Shown here piece after piece: positions 9,309-16,983 of a stretch of 64,000 nt of DNA. The position numbers were made by a program, and so were the translations under genes. Below the pieces are notes generated by a model that made no database searches, was not told the origin of the DNA, and saw only the letters and a list, made by a program, of their open reading frames with translations. Positions within the stretch are counted from its first letter, which is position 1. Each line of letters begins with the position of its first letter. The stretch comes from Archangium violaceum (GTDB taxonomy: Bacteria; Myxococcota; Myxococcia; Myxococcales; Myxococcaceae), in the NCBI RefSeq assembly GCF_016859125.1, contig NZ_CP069338.1:7193501-7257500 (forward strand), given 5' to 3'.

Positions 9309-10907
9309 CTAGCCCTCCCCGCCTTGCGGCTGCTCGGGGCACTGCACCTGTATGTCCAGGCGGAACGAGACCTTGTTGCCATCCCGCGTCTTCTCCACCT
9401 TGCCCTCCTTCACTTCCTTGAAGCAGCGGTGGCCCTTGATCGCCGAGGCGATGGTGTCGATCTGCTTGGAGCTGTCCGTGAGGCCTCGCACGCTGATGCG
9501 CTCAAGGTCGATGTCGATACGGTCGAACGTCACCGGAACGTCCGCCGGCACCCGCTGCGTCATCTCCGCCAGCAGGTTGACGGCCGACAGCTTCGGCAGC
9601 GCCGCGGCCGGGCTCTCCACGCCCTTGAGGCGGTTGAGCGCGATGTCGTAGTTCTTCTCGCACGAGCCGAGGATGCGCTGGGTGACGTCGCACAGCACGG
9701 CGTCCACCTGGGCTTCGCGGCGCGCCAGCACGGAGTTGCGCACCACGCCGCTGGCGATCAGCAGCAGGAGGAGGGTGGCGGCGAACGAGGCCAGCAACCC
9801 CACCTTGTCCTTCACGTAGTCGTAGTCACCCTTGAAGGCGAACTCGCCCCGGCGCAGGTTGAAGCGCGGCGCCTTGGCGCCCGAGGCCTGGCCGCGCAGC
9901 GCGAGCGAATACGCCTGCATCGCCAGCGGCTGCTCCGAGGCGGACACCGCGCCGGAGGACTCCGGCGGCAGCGCCAGCACGCGCGCGGGAACCCCGAGGT
10001 CCTTGCTCAGCTGCTCGGCGATGCCCGGCATGCGCGCGGTGCCACCGCACAGCAGCACGGCGCCCACCTGCCGGCGGGTCCGCGCGGTGAAGGCCTTGAA
10101 GGACGGACGCAGCTCGCGCAGCACCGGCTGCAGGCCGCGCACGAAGGCCGCCGCGGCGCGCTCCCCATCCGGCCCCTGGGCCTGGGCCTCGCTCGCCAGC
10201 GCTCCGTGCGCCTCCTTCCAGTGGTGCGCTTCCGGCAGTGGCGTCTGGAACTCGGTGGCCAGCGCGCGGCTGAGGCCCAGTCCACCACCGGAGAAGGTAC
10301 GCGCGAACTCCACGCCCATCCCCGGGCGGCCAATGGCCACCGTCGTGCGCTCGTGGCCGATGTCCACGATGGCCACCGCCTCCGCGTCCAGGCCCGCGAA
10401 GAGGCCAGGCTGCTGCATCAGCAGGTTCTGGTAGGTGATGCCCGGGTGCGTCACCACGCGCGGGTCCACTCCCGCCTCGTTCAGCATCTCGAGCAGCGTG
10501 GTCAGCTCCTCGCGGCGCACCACGCCCACCAGCAGCTCGCTGCCCTTGTCCTTCACCTGCGTGGCCACCTGGTAGTCGAAGACGGCGTCGCCCAGGTCGA
10601 AGGGAATCTGGCTCTCCACCTCGAAGGGGATGGTGGCCTCGATGCGCTTGGGATCGGTGAAGGGCAGGGCGAGCTGGTGCGTGGCCAGCGACGGGCCGGG
10701 CAGCGCCACCACCACCTGATCGGCGTGCTGCAGCTCCGGGCGCGCCAGCAGCTCGCGCAGCGCCGCGCGCAGCGTCTCCTGACGGTCACCCTCGGGGGCG
10801 CGGCGCACCTCGGCCCAACCCTTCACGGCCGAGTTTCGCGTGGTTGCATCGAGCAGCAACCCCTTCACGGAGTGGCTGCCCAGGTCCAGACCAAGAATCC
10901 GGGCCAT
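9309..10907 (-). CDS. gspL: Type II secretion protein GspL (PilM-like actin fold)
   Basis: A 532-residue inner-membrane protein linking the GspE ATPase to the periplasmic platform. The cytoplasmic half is an actin-like PilM/GspL domain opening with ILGLDLGSHSVKGL; later glycine-rich loops (VDIGHERTTVAIG, LLCGGTARMPG) form the nucleotide-fold phosphate motifs. A membrane helix (VGLLASFAATLLLLLIASGVV, about residue 370) leads to a ferredoxin-like periplasmic domain. It is longer than the classic enterobacterial GspL (about 400), mainly in the actin-like half. It starts 3 bases after gspK stops. Confidence 0.9.
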   Translation of the reverse strand: MARILGLDLGSHSVKGLLLDATTRNSAVKGWAEVRRAPEGDRQETLRAALRELLARPELQHADQVVVALPGPSLATHQLALPFTDPKRIEATIPFEVESQIPFDLGDAVFDYQVATQVKDKGSELLVGVVRREELTTLLEMLNEAGVDPRVVTHPGITYQNLLMQQPGLFAGLDAEAVAIVDIGHERTTVAIGRPGMGVEFARTFSGGGLGLSRALATEFQTPLPEAHHWKEAHGALASEAQAQGPDGERAAAAFVRGLQPVLRELRPSFKAFTARTRRQVGAVLLCGGTARMPGIAEQLSKDLGVPARVLALPPESSGAVSASEQPLAMQAYSLALRGQASGAKAPRFNLRRGEFAFKGDYDYVKDKVGLLASFAATLLLLLIASGVVRNSVLARREAQVDAVLCDVTQRILGSCEKNYDIALNRLKGVESPAAALPKLSAVNLLAEMTQRVPADVPVTFDRIDIDLERISVRGLTDSSKQIDTIASAIKGHRCFKEVKEGKVEKTRDGNKVSFRLDIQVQCPEQPQGGEG

Positions 10908-10910
10908 TCG

Positions 10911-12257
10911 TTATTCCTCTCTCCAATACAGGAGCTTGCCCAGCGCGTCGTCGAGCCGGACCACGGCGGTGATCGTCTTCTGGACCGATCCCGCCTCTCC
11001 CACGGACTTGATGGTGAAGGTGGTGCTCTTGTCGCCCAGCAGCCGGTTGCCGGCCACGTTCGCCTTGAGCTGGGGGTTGACGGCGATGCCCGCGCTCTCG
11101 ATGGTGCTCACGAAGTCCGCCACGCTCGTGCCGAAGAAGCTGAAGGCCCGCGCCGCGCGGATGCGGGTGATGAGCTCCTGCACGAAGACAGGGTCATTCA
11201 ACCGCGGGTCCGGGCGCGCCGGGTCCGCCGCCGACCGGATGGCCATGTACATCATCATCGGATCATCCGTGTTGACGTTGGGCTTGGAGTTGATGTCCGG
11301 GTACACGGTGAGCCGGTCCCGGAAGGCGGCCATGAAGCGGTCGTTCACCCCGTGCACCCGGTACAGCTCGTCCAGGCTGTCGAAGCGGGCGTTCTTCGGC
11401 TCGTAGCGCGGCTCGTAGCGGCTGTAGGGCGAGCCCTCGTCGGCGAAGCCGCCCGCGAACGGGCCCACCGCGCTGGTGAGGTTGAGCTGGGACTGCATCT
11501 TGTCCTCGTCCACCCAATCCTTGATGGCGATGATGACGTCCCGCGGGTTGACGCGCACGCGGTTGGCGTCCTCGCGCGAGAACAGGAACTCGAAGCGCTT
11601 GTCCTCGAGCAGGTCTATCAGCCGCAGCACGGTGGGCAGCGCATCACCGCTGCCGGCATTGAGGCGGTGCAGGTTGAGCTTCTCCTCCTCGTCGGAGATG
11701 GTGGCGAGGAAGCAGCCGGAGAAGCTGCCAAAGGAGCGCTTCGCGGGGGCCAGGGACAGCTCGGTCGACACCTCGTCGTCGTCCTCATGGAGCACGGGAG
11801 CGGCCGAGGCATCATCCTCCTCGCCATCCGCCCCGCCGGACGGCACCAGGCCCTTGAGCATATGGCAGTCCACACGCGCCAGCTTCCACAGCTGGATGTT
11901 GAGCGAGGAGGCCGGCTGCTGGCCGCCAGGCGCCGCACCGCCTCCGGTGAGCCCCTTGAGGAGATCCCCGATATTGGGGATGGGCGTCTGGTCCACCTGC
12001 TTCTGGAAGCGCAGCAGCAGCCGCGAGAGCGCCACGCCGGAGCGGGCCATGTACATGGCCTGCACCTCGTCGCGCTGGTTGGCCGCCAGCTGCAGGTCCA
12101 CGCGGGTGTTGTAGGCGAACTCCGTCGCCACCACGGTGAGGATCGTGATCGCCACCACCGCGATGATGAGCGCCACGCCACGCTGGCGGCGGTTTCCCCG
12201 GGCATCGCGGCGGGCGCCTGCCCGCCGGGCCTCTCTGTGCTTGGGGCTCGTCATCAT
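10911..12257 (-). CDS. gspK: Minor pseudopilin GspK
   Basis: A 448-residue minor pseudopilin that caps the pseudopilus tip. The prepilin-like N-terminus has a Gly before VALIIAVVAITILTVV and lacks Glu at position 5, as is normal for GspK. The large globular domain contains the helical insertion expected of the family and an acidic stretch (EEDDASAAPVLHEDDDE) that could bind calcium. ATG 12257 overlaps the gspJ stop as TGATG, which fixes the start; the longer frame upstream is out of context. It forms the GspH-I-J-K tip complex with its neighbours. Confidence 0.9.
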   Translation of the reverse strand: MMTSPKHREARRAGARRDARGNRRQRGVALIIAVVAITILTVVATEFAYNTRVDLQLAANQRDEVQAMYMARSGVALSRLLLRFQKQVDQTPIPNIGDLLKGLTGGGAAPGGQQPASSLNIQLWKLARVDCHMLKGLVPSGGADGEEDDASAAPVLHEDDDEVSTELSLAPAKRSFGSFSGCFLATISDEEEKLNLHRLNAGSGDALPTVLRLIDLLEDKRFEFLFSREDANRVRVNPRDVIIAIKDWVDEDKMQSQLNLTSAVGPFAGGFADEGSPYSRYEPRYEPKNARFDSLDELYRVHGVNDRFMAAFRDRLTVYPDINSKPNVNTDDPMMMYMAIRSAADPARPDPRLNDPVFVQELITRIRAARAFSFFGTSVADFVSTIESAGIAVNPQLKANVAGNRLLGDKSTTFTIKSVGEAGSVQKTITAVVRLDDALGKLLYWREE

Positions 12258-12931
12258 CAGTACCTGGGAAGCTCCGTGTTCAGCATCACACGGGTCTGGG
12301 TGGTGTAGCTCACTTCCTTGCCGTTCTCGTCGAGCGTCACCAGGGTGATCCGAACACGCGTGGGGAGCTTGGACTTCAGCTCGGTCCGGCGGGTGTCCCA
12401 CTCGTCCTCCCACTCCTTGCGCTCGGAGTCCCAGTAGGCGAACTCCAGCCGCTTCACTCCCTCGAAGAGGACATCCGTGGTTCCACCACGGTCCATCCGG
12501 CCTTCAACATTCGGATTCACGCGGCGCATCAGATCCATGCGACCGTTGGCCCCTCGTTCCGAGGACGACTGGACGGAATACTCCACGATCGCCTGGTCGG
12601 ACTCCTTGGCGTCCGTGTACAGCCGCTGATGGGCGAAGGTGGTGAAGGTGAGCTGGTCCTGCTCACCGATGAAGTTGGTGGGCCGGTCGTTCTGATCGCG
12701 GTAGCGCTGGCCGTCGTAGCGGTCGCTCACGTACGCCGAGCCGATCTCCCGGGCCATGCGGTTCATGGCCGCGCGCAGCATGCGGTAGTGATCGGCCTCT
12801 TCCTCCACCACTTCCTTGGCGTGGAAGCCCGTCTGGAAGGCCATGCCCACCATCGCGCCCATGAGGGCGGTGATGGCCACGGCGATCATGATCTCCATCA
12901 GCGTGAAGCCACGACGCACCTGACGCTTCAT
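12257..12931 (-). CDS. gspJ: Minor pseudopilin GspJ
   Basis: A 224-residue minor pseudopilin. MKRQVRRG precedes the cleavage site, then FTLMEIMIAVAIT with Glu at +5, the standard type IV prepilin signature processed by prepilin peptidase (gspO/pilD, not in this window). The body has the GspJ pattern of a strand-rich domain ending in LVTLDENGKEVSYTTQT. ATG 12931 overlaps the gspI stop as ATGA. The frame continues 61 codons further upstream but would bury the prepilin signal. Confidence 0.9.
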   Translation of the reverse strand: MKRQVRRGFTLMEIMIAVAITALMGAMVGMAFQTGFHAKEVVEEEADHYRMLRAAMNRMAREIGSAYVSDRYDGQRYRDQNDRPTNFIGEQDQLTFTTFAHQRLYTDAKESDQAIVEYSVQSSSERGANGRMDLMRRVNPNVEGRMDRGGTTDVLFEGVKRLEFAYWDSERKEWEDEWDTRRTELKSKLPTRVRITLVTLDENGKEVSYTTQTRVMLNTELPRY

Positions 12932-13770
12932 CGGCTCAACCTCCCCCCACCCGGCAATCCTCCGCCCGGTACCATGCCGCCCGCGCCACCCCCGCGCTGC
13001 TGGAGCCAGTCCGAGCGCCGCATCAGCGGCTGGCCCGTCTGCGGGTGCATCATCTGGCCGTTGGGGCCGGGTACGGCGCCCTGCACGATGAAACCGGTGG
13101 CGGGGTCCACCCACTGGTTGGAGACGTCACTGCTGTCACCGGGAGTGGACGAGAAGCCGCCGTTGCGATCCGAGCCGGGGCCCAGCGATACCACGTGGGT
13201 GACCAGGTCCAGGCTCTCCACCTGCGTGCCCTCCCGCCAATAGACGGTCAGGTGCACCTCGCGGACGGTCTGGGTGATCTGCTGCACCATCTGCGTGAAC
13301 ATGGGCTGGGCCATGCCCATCATGGCGCCCGCCATGGGGCTGGCGGTGGTCTGGGAAGGGCCGCTCTTGTCGTCGTTGCCCCCGCCCGCGCCGAACATGG
13401 AGGCGATGCCACTGAGGTCTCCGCCCTCGCCGATGGGCAGGTTGAAGATGGCGCCGACGAGCTGCTCGGGCGACACTCCATCCGTCTGCGGGGCGATGAT
13501 CTTCGCCCGCCACTTGAAGTTGTCCCAACCCTCCTGGGAGAAGTCGCCGGACTCCTCGTCATCGTCGTTGGAGAAGCCCTCGTCGTAGAGCTTCTGCTCC
13601 AGGTCCGTCATCTTCGAGCGGGCCAGGAGCGTGGCCACGGTGAGCTTCTTGGCGTAGGCGTGGTTGGCCACCGCGCCGGAGTTGATGTCGAAGATGGCCA
13701 TGAGCGCCAGCGCCAGGATGGCGAGCGCCACCACCGTCTCCAACAGGGTGAAGCCACGGGTGCGTCTCAT
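12928..13770 (-). CDS. gspI: Minor pseudopilin GspI, enlarged
   Basis: A 280-residue minor pseudopilin. MRRTRG then FTLLETVVALAILALALMAI gives a clean prepilin signature with Glu at +5. Typical GspI proteins are about 120-130 residues; this one is more than twice that. The extra sequence includes an acidic linker (NDDDEESGDFSQ), a Gly/Met-rich stretch (MFGAGGG, MMGMAQP) and a C-terminal tail of Gly/Pro repeats (GGGAGGMVPGGGLPGGG). The core of the fold can still be followed, with ATG overlapping the gspH stop (ATGA). Confidence 0.85.
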   Translation of the reverse strand: MRRTRGFTLLETVVALAILALALMAIFDINSGAVANHAYAKKLTVATLLARSKMTDLEQKLYDEGFSNDDDEESGDFSQEGWDNFKWRAKIIAPQTDGVSPEQLVGAIFNLPIGEGGDLSGIASMFGAGGGNDDKSGPSQTTASPMAGAMMGMAQPMFTQMVQQITQTVREVHLTVYWREGTQVESLDLVTHVVSLGPGSDRNGGFSSTPGDSSDVSNQWVDPATGFIVQGAVPGPNGQMMHPQTGQPLMRRSDWLQQRGGGAGGMVPGGGLPGGGRLSR

Positions 13771-14486
13771 GATTTGGGCACCTCCAGGGCCTCGCCCACG
13801 ATGGAGACCTTACCGGTCAGCGGTGACACCACGAGCGTCCAGACGTTCTCTCCCTGGCGCACGTAGACCTGGGCCTTCTCCGTGAAGCCCTGGGGGAAGA
13901 AGTAGAGGAAGGCCACGCCCTGTTCGGCGGGCTCGCGCTGGTGGCGCGTCCACACGGAGACGGAGACGTCCTGGGGCAGCTCGCGCGGCCGGAGCTCCTC
14001 GGCGGTGAATTCGGAGAAGCGCGCGGCCTCCTCCACGCGGTTCTCCTCCTGGGCGAGGAGCTCGTCCAGACCGGGCATGTCGTCGTCGCCGCGGGTGAAG
14101 TTGCGGCGCGAGTCGCTCCGCCCCGCGTTGCGCTTGTCGTCCTCGCGCGCGCGGCTCTCCTCGCGCAGCATGTCGTCGCGGTTGCGCGCGGTGGTGATGT
14201 TCGCCGCGGCGCACTCGGCGCGGTAGCGCGTGGTGCCTTCCTCGGCCTTGGGATCGGGCAGCTCGAAGACGAGCCGGCACGTCTTCCCGCTGAGCGCGGC
14301 GGTGTCGTACAGCGAGCGGATGACGCCGGCCAGCTCGCTGGCGGAGGCCTTGGCCTTGGCGCCGGTGATGGCGCCAATGGAGACGGTGACGGCGGCGAAC
14401 AGCACCGCGGCGATGCCGAGCGCGATGGACACCTCGATGAGGGTCAGTCCGCGCTCCCGGGCCCTGCGCTGGGCGAGGGTGCTCAT
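13767..14486 (-). CDS. gspH: Minor pseudopilin GspH
   Basis: A 239-residue minor pseudopilin. RARERG then LTLIEVSIALGIAAVLF is a prepilin signature with Glu at +5 and Leu instead of Phe at +1. The body holds a GspH-like beta domain interrupted by a long highly charged insertion (around RNRDDMLREESRAREDDKRN), so it is longer than the usual 170 or so. Its ATG overlaps the stop of the upstream GspG-like gene (ATGA). Confidence 0.85.
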   Translation of the reverse strand: MSTLAQRRARERGLTLIEVSIALGIAAVLFAAVTVSIGAITGAKAKASASELAGVIRSLYDTAALSGKTCRLVFELPDPKAEEGTTRYRAECAAANITTARNRDDMLREESRAREDDKRNAGRSDSRRNFTRGDDDMPGLDELLAQEENRVEEAARFSEFTAEELRPRELPQDVSVSVWTRHQREPAEQGVAFLYFFPQGFTEKAQVYVRQGENVWTLVVSPLTGKVSIVGEALEVPKS

Positions 14487-14965
14487 GGTTGCTCTCCCCT
14501 GGCCGCCTCCTGCTGCTCGGGCGTCCCCACGATGGCGTTGTTCAGCACGCCGCCGCTGATGAGGTCCGCGTCCTCTCCGCTCCCGCCGGGCAGGCCATCC
14601 GCGCCGTAGGACATGATGTAGCCCTTCCCGTTGTCGGACATCCGGTACTGGTAGGCGCGTCCCCAGGGATCGTTCGGGACCTCCTTCAGCAGCCCCACCT
14701 GGAGCAGCGGATAGAAGTTCTCCGCCTGGGAGGGGAAGCGCCCCGTGATGCGGTGGTAGGACTTGAAGTAGCCCTCCAGTCCGCGGATCTCCGCGCGCGC
14801 CTGGCGCTGAAGGGGACTGAGCGTCCTGTCGAACGTGAGGCTGGCGATGCCGAAAGCCCCCGCGGTGGCCAGGACGATGACGATGCCGACGAGGAGCCGC
14901 CCCACGCGGGACGGGCGCGCCGTCTCTTCGGTCTGCTGCTGCGTGGGTGCGTGCTCGAGGGTCAT
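14483..14965 (-). CDS. GspG-like protein without a prepilin signal
   Basis: 160 residues. The C-terminal half matches the major pseudopilin GspG (YHRITGRFPSQ, NDPWGRAYQY, and the calcium loop SYGADGLPGGSGEDADL). The N-terminus does not: a 25-residue polar start leads into an ordinary membrane helix (VGRLLVGIVIVLATAGAFGI) with no Gly-Phe-Thr-Leu-x-Glu cleavage site. So it should stay in the inner membrane, facing the periplasm, and could not be processed as a pseudopilin. ATG 14965 is the first start inside the coherent region; longer versions are Arg/Pro-rich. It lies between gspG and gspH in the operon. Confidence 0.82.
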   Translation of the reverse strand: MTLEHAPTQQQTEETARPSRVGRLLVGIVIVLATAGAFGIASLTFDRTLSPLQRQARAEIRGLEGYFKSYHRITGRFPSQAENFYPLLQVGLLKEVPNDPWGRAYQYRMSDNGKGYIMSYGADGLPGGSGEDADLISGGVLNNAIVGTPEQQEAARGEQP

Positions 14966-15005
14966 GGTCGTTCCTGCCCGACGCGGGGTCCGGTTCGCTT
15001 CCTTG

Positions 15006-15419
15006 CTACTTCTGGGCCGCGGTGTCGCGCGAGGAGATGTCCGCGTCCGGACCCTCGCCGCCCTGCGTGCCGTCGGCGCCGTAGGAGATGAGGACGGGCT
15101 TGCCACCCTCGTTCATGTACACGTACTCGTGGCCCCACGGGTCCACGGGGAGCTTCTCCAGGTTCTGCGTCTCCACGAGGGCGCGCAGGCCGGTGCCCGT
15201 GTCGGGGTACTTGCCCTTCTTCGTGTAGTAGAGCTTCAGCGCGTTGTGGATGTTGGCGATGTCCAGCCGGGCCGTGTCCTGCTTGGCCTCGTCGAGCTTC
15301 GGAATCACCGCCACGCCCACGGCGGCCATGATGAGACCGAGGATCGTGATGACGACCATGATCTCGATGAGGGTCATGCCGCGGCGGCGGCGCTGCTGCT
15401 TCGTCTTCTTGTCGCTCAT
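15006..15419 (-). CDS. gspG: Major pseudopilin GspG
   Basis: A 137-residue major pseudopilin, the main subunit of the periplasmic piston. RRRRG then MTLIEIMVVITILGLIMAAV is the prepilin signature (Met at +1 and Glu at +5). The C-terminal domain has PVDPWGHEYVY and the calcium-binding loop SYGADGTQGGEGPDADI. Length is normal. ATG 15419 has AGAGGAACGAC in front of it; the in-frame codon at 15446 has no such site. Confidence 0.93.
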   Translation of the reverse strand: MSDKKTKQQRRRRGMTLIEIMVVITILGLIMAAVGVAVIPKLDEAKQDTARLDIANIHNALKLYYTKKGKYPDTGTGLRALVETQNLEKLPVDPWGHEYVYMNEGGKPVLISYGADGTQGGEGPDADISSRDTAAQK

Positions 15420-15458
15420 GTCGTTCCTCTCGTGACTTTTCGGCAAGCCACCGGGTGT

Positions 15459-15647
15459 CTAACGGGTCGTTCCTGTCAAAATGTCCTGGCCCTGGAAGTC
15501 CTGGCTCTGGGACGTACCGCCGGCCGCCGTGCCGGCCTTGGAGTCGGAGGCGTACAGGGTCACCCCCACGGTGAGCAGCGTCGCCACGAGGGCGAGCAGC
15601 GCCGCGAGGGTGACGCGCTGGATCCACCGGTCGAGCGTGTCGTTCAT
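15459..15647 (-). CDS. Small single-span membrane protein in the gsp operon
   Basis: 62 residues: a short cytoplasmic start (MNDTLDRWIQRVT), one membrane helix (LAALLALVATLLTVGVTLYA) and a polar Gln/Gly/Ser-rich periplasmic tail. GGAGG sits 7-8 bases before the ATG, the gene starts 13 bases after the gspF stop and all codons show the high-GC bias, so it looks genuinely expressed. I know of no counterpart in the standard C-to-O set. It may stabilise GspF or the GspG pool; this is inference. Confidence 0.7.
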   Translation of the reverse strand: MNDTLDRWIQRVTLAALLALVATLLTVGVTLYASDSKAGTAAGGTSQSQDFQGQDILTGTTR

Positions 15648-15660
15648 CGGGAAGCCTCCG

Positions 15661-16917
15661 TCACCGGATGGCCGAGTTCACCTGCAGAATCGGCATCAGG
15701 ACCGAGAACGCCACGAATGCAATGATCACGCCCATGAACACGGTGAGGATGGGCTCGAGCATGGAGGTGAGGGCGCCGATGCGCACGTTCACCTGGTTCT
15801 CGTAGCTGTCCGCCACGGAGAGGAGCATGTCCTCGAGCTGGCCGGAGCGCTCACCGATGGAGACCATGTGGTAGACGAGCGGGGGGAACTCCCCCGAGCG
15901 CTTGAGGGGCGCGGCGATGCTCTCGCCCTCCCGGACGGCGTCGCGGGCCTTCTCCACCACGTCGGAGAGCACCGAGTTGGTCACCACCGCCTTGGTGATG
16001 TCCATGGCGGTGAGCAGCGGCACGCCGCTCTTGAGGAGCGTGGCGAGCGTGCGGGCGAAGCGGGAGATGGCCAGCAGGCGCAGGAGGCCGCCGAAGATGG
16101 GAGCCTTGAGGGCCCAGCGGTCCCACACGGGCTTGCCCTTGGGGCTGCGGAAGTAGGACGTCAGGGCGAAGACCGTCCCCACCACCACCGGGAAGATGAT
16201 GAACCACCAGTCCTGCAGGAAGGTGCTCACCCAGATGAGGATGCGGGTGGTGATGGGCAGGGTGGCCTTCATCGTGGTGAAGATCTTCGTGACCTTCGGG
16301 ATGACGACCACCATCAGCATCGTGAGGATGCCCACGCCCACCACCACCATGATGGCGGGGTAGGTCATCGTGCCGATGACCTTCTGCTGCAGCTTGGACT
16401 GGCTCTCGGTGAAGTCCGCCAGCCGCATCAGCACGGTATCGAGCGCGCCCGAGTGCTCGCCGGCGCGAATCATGTTCACGTAGAGCGAGCCGAAGACCTT
16501 CTGGTGCACCGCGAGCGCGTCACCCAGGGACGAGCCCTCGTTCACCCGGCCCTTCACGTCCGAGAGGATGATCTTCAGCCGCTCCTTCTCGACCTGGTCC
16601 ACCAGCGCGGTGAGCGACTCCACCAGCGTCACGCCCGCGCCCAGCAGCGTGGCGAGCTGGCGCGTGGTGATGGCGATGTCGTCCGTGGTGATGCGGCCGC
16701 GGGTCAGCTTGGAGAAGTTCACCTCGCGGTCGGCCTGGGCCGCGTTGGCGCCCTTGCGCACACCGGCCCGGCCGCCCTCGGCCTGGCCGATGACTTCCGT
16801 CAGGAACTTGCCGTCCTTGCGCAGCTGCGAGCGCAAGGTCTTCGGCGAGTCGGCTTCCAGCATCCCGCGGATGGGTTTTCCGGCCTGATCAAGGGCCTTG
16901 TACTCGAAGACTGGCAT
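15661..16917 (-). CDS. gspF: Type II secretion inner-membrane platform protein GspF
   Basis: A 418-residue polytopic platform protein that contacts the GspE ATPase and the pseudopilus base. Two repeats of the T2SSF domain are visible, each with a helical bundle and membrane helices (for example IMVVVGVGILTMLMVVVIPKV and the C-terminal MLEPILTVFMGVIIAFV). The N-terminus MPVFEYKALDQAGKPIRGML is the family hallmark. Length is close to the usual 400. A strong hairpin separates it from gspE, so gspF onward may be made in a different amount from gspCDE. Confidence 0.93.
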   Translation of the reverse strand: MPVFEYKALDQAGKPIRGMLEADSPKTLRSQLRKDGKFLTEVIGQAEGGRAGVRKGANAAQADREVNFSKLTRGRITTDDIAITTRQLATLLGAGVTLVESLTALVDQVEKERLKIILSDVKGRVNEGSSLGDALAVHQKVFGSLYVNMIRAGEHSGALDTVLMRLADFTESQSKLQQKVIGTMTYPAIMVVVGVGILTMLMVVVIPKVTKIFTTMKATLPITTRILIWVSTFLQDWWFIIFPVVVGTVFALTSYFRSPKGKPVWDRWALKAPIFGGLLRLLAISRFARTLATLLKSGVPLLTAMDITKAVVTNSVLSDVVEKARDAVREGESIAAPLKRSGEFPPLVYHMVSIGERSGQLEDMLLSVADSYENQVNVRIGALTSMLEPILTVFMGVIIAFVAFSVLMPILQVNSAIR

Positions 16918-16936
16918 GGTGGGTCGCGCAGTAGAA

Positions 16937-16978
16937 CCGCGCCCCGGGCCACTCCCTTCCGGGAGCGGTGGGGCGCGG
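16937..16978 (-). terminator. Strong hairpin between gspE and gspF
   Basis: CCGCGCCCC pairs with GGGGCGCGG (9 bases), with an inner stem of CCGCTCCC/GGGAGTGG closed by GGAA. No T-run follows on the minus strand, so partial attenuation or a messenger-processing or stability element is more likely than full termination. Confidence 0.5.
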
Positions 16979-16983
16979 CTTCT

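Noticed and set aside
8751-12308. A 1,185-codon plus-strand frame over gspM, gspL and gspK
   Set aside because: His/Arg/Gln-rich sequence without any domain; the minus strand carries the clear Gsp proteins with overlapping starts and stops.
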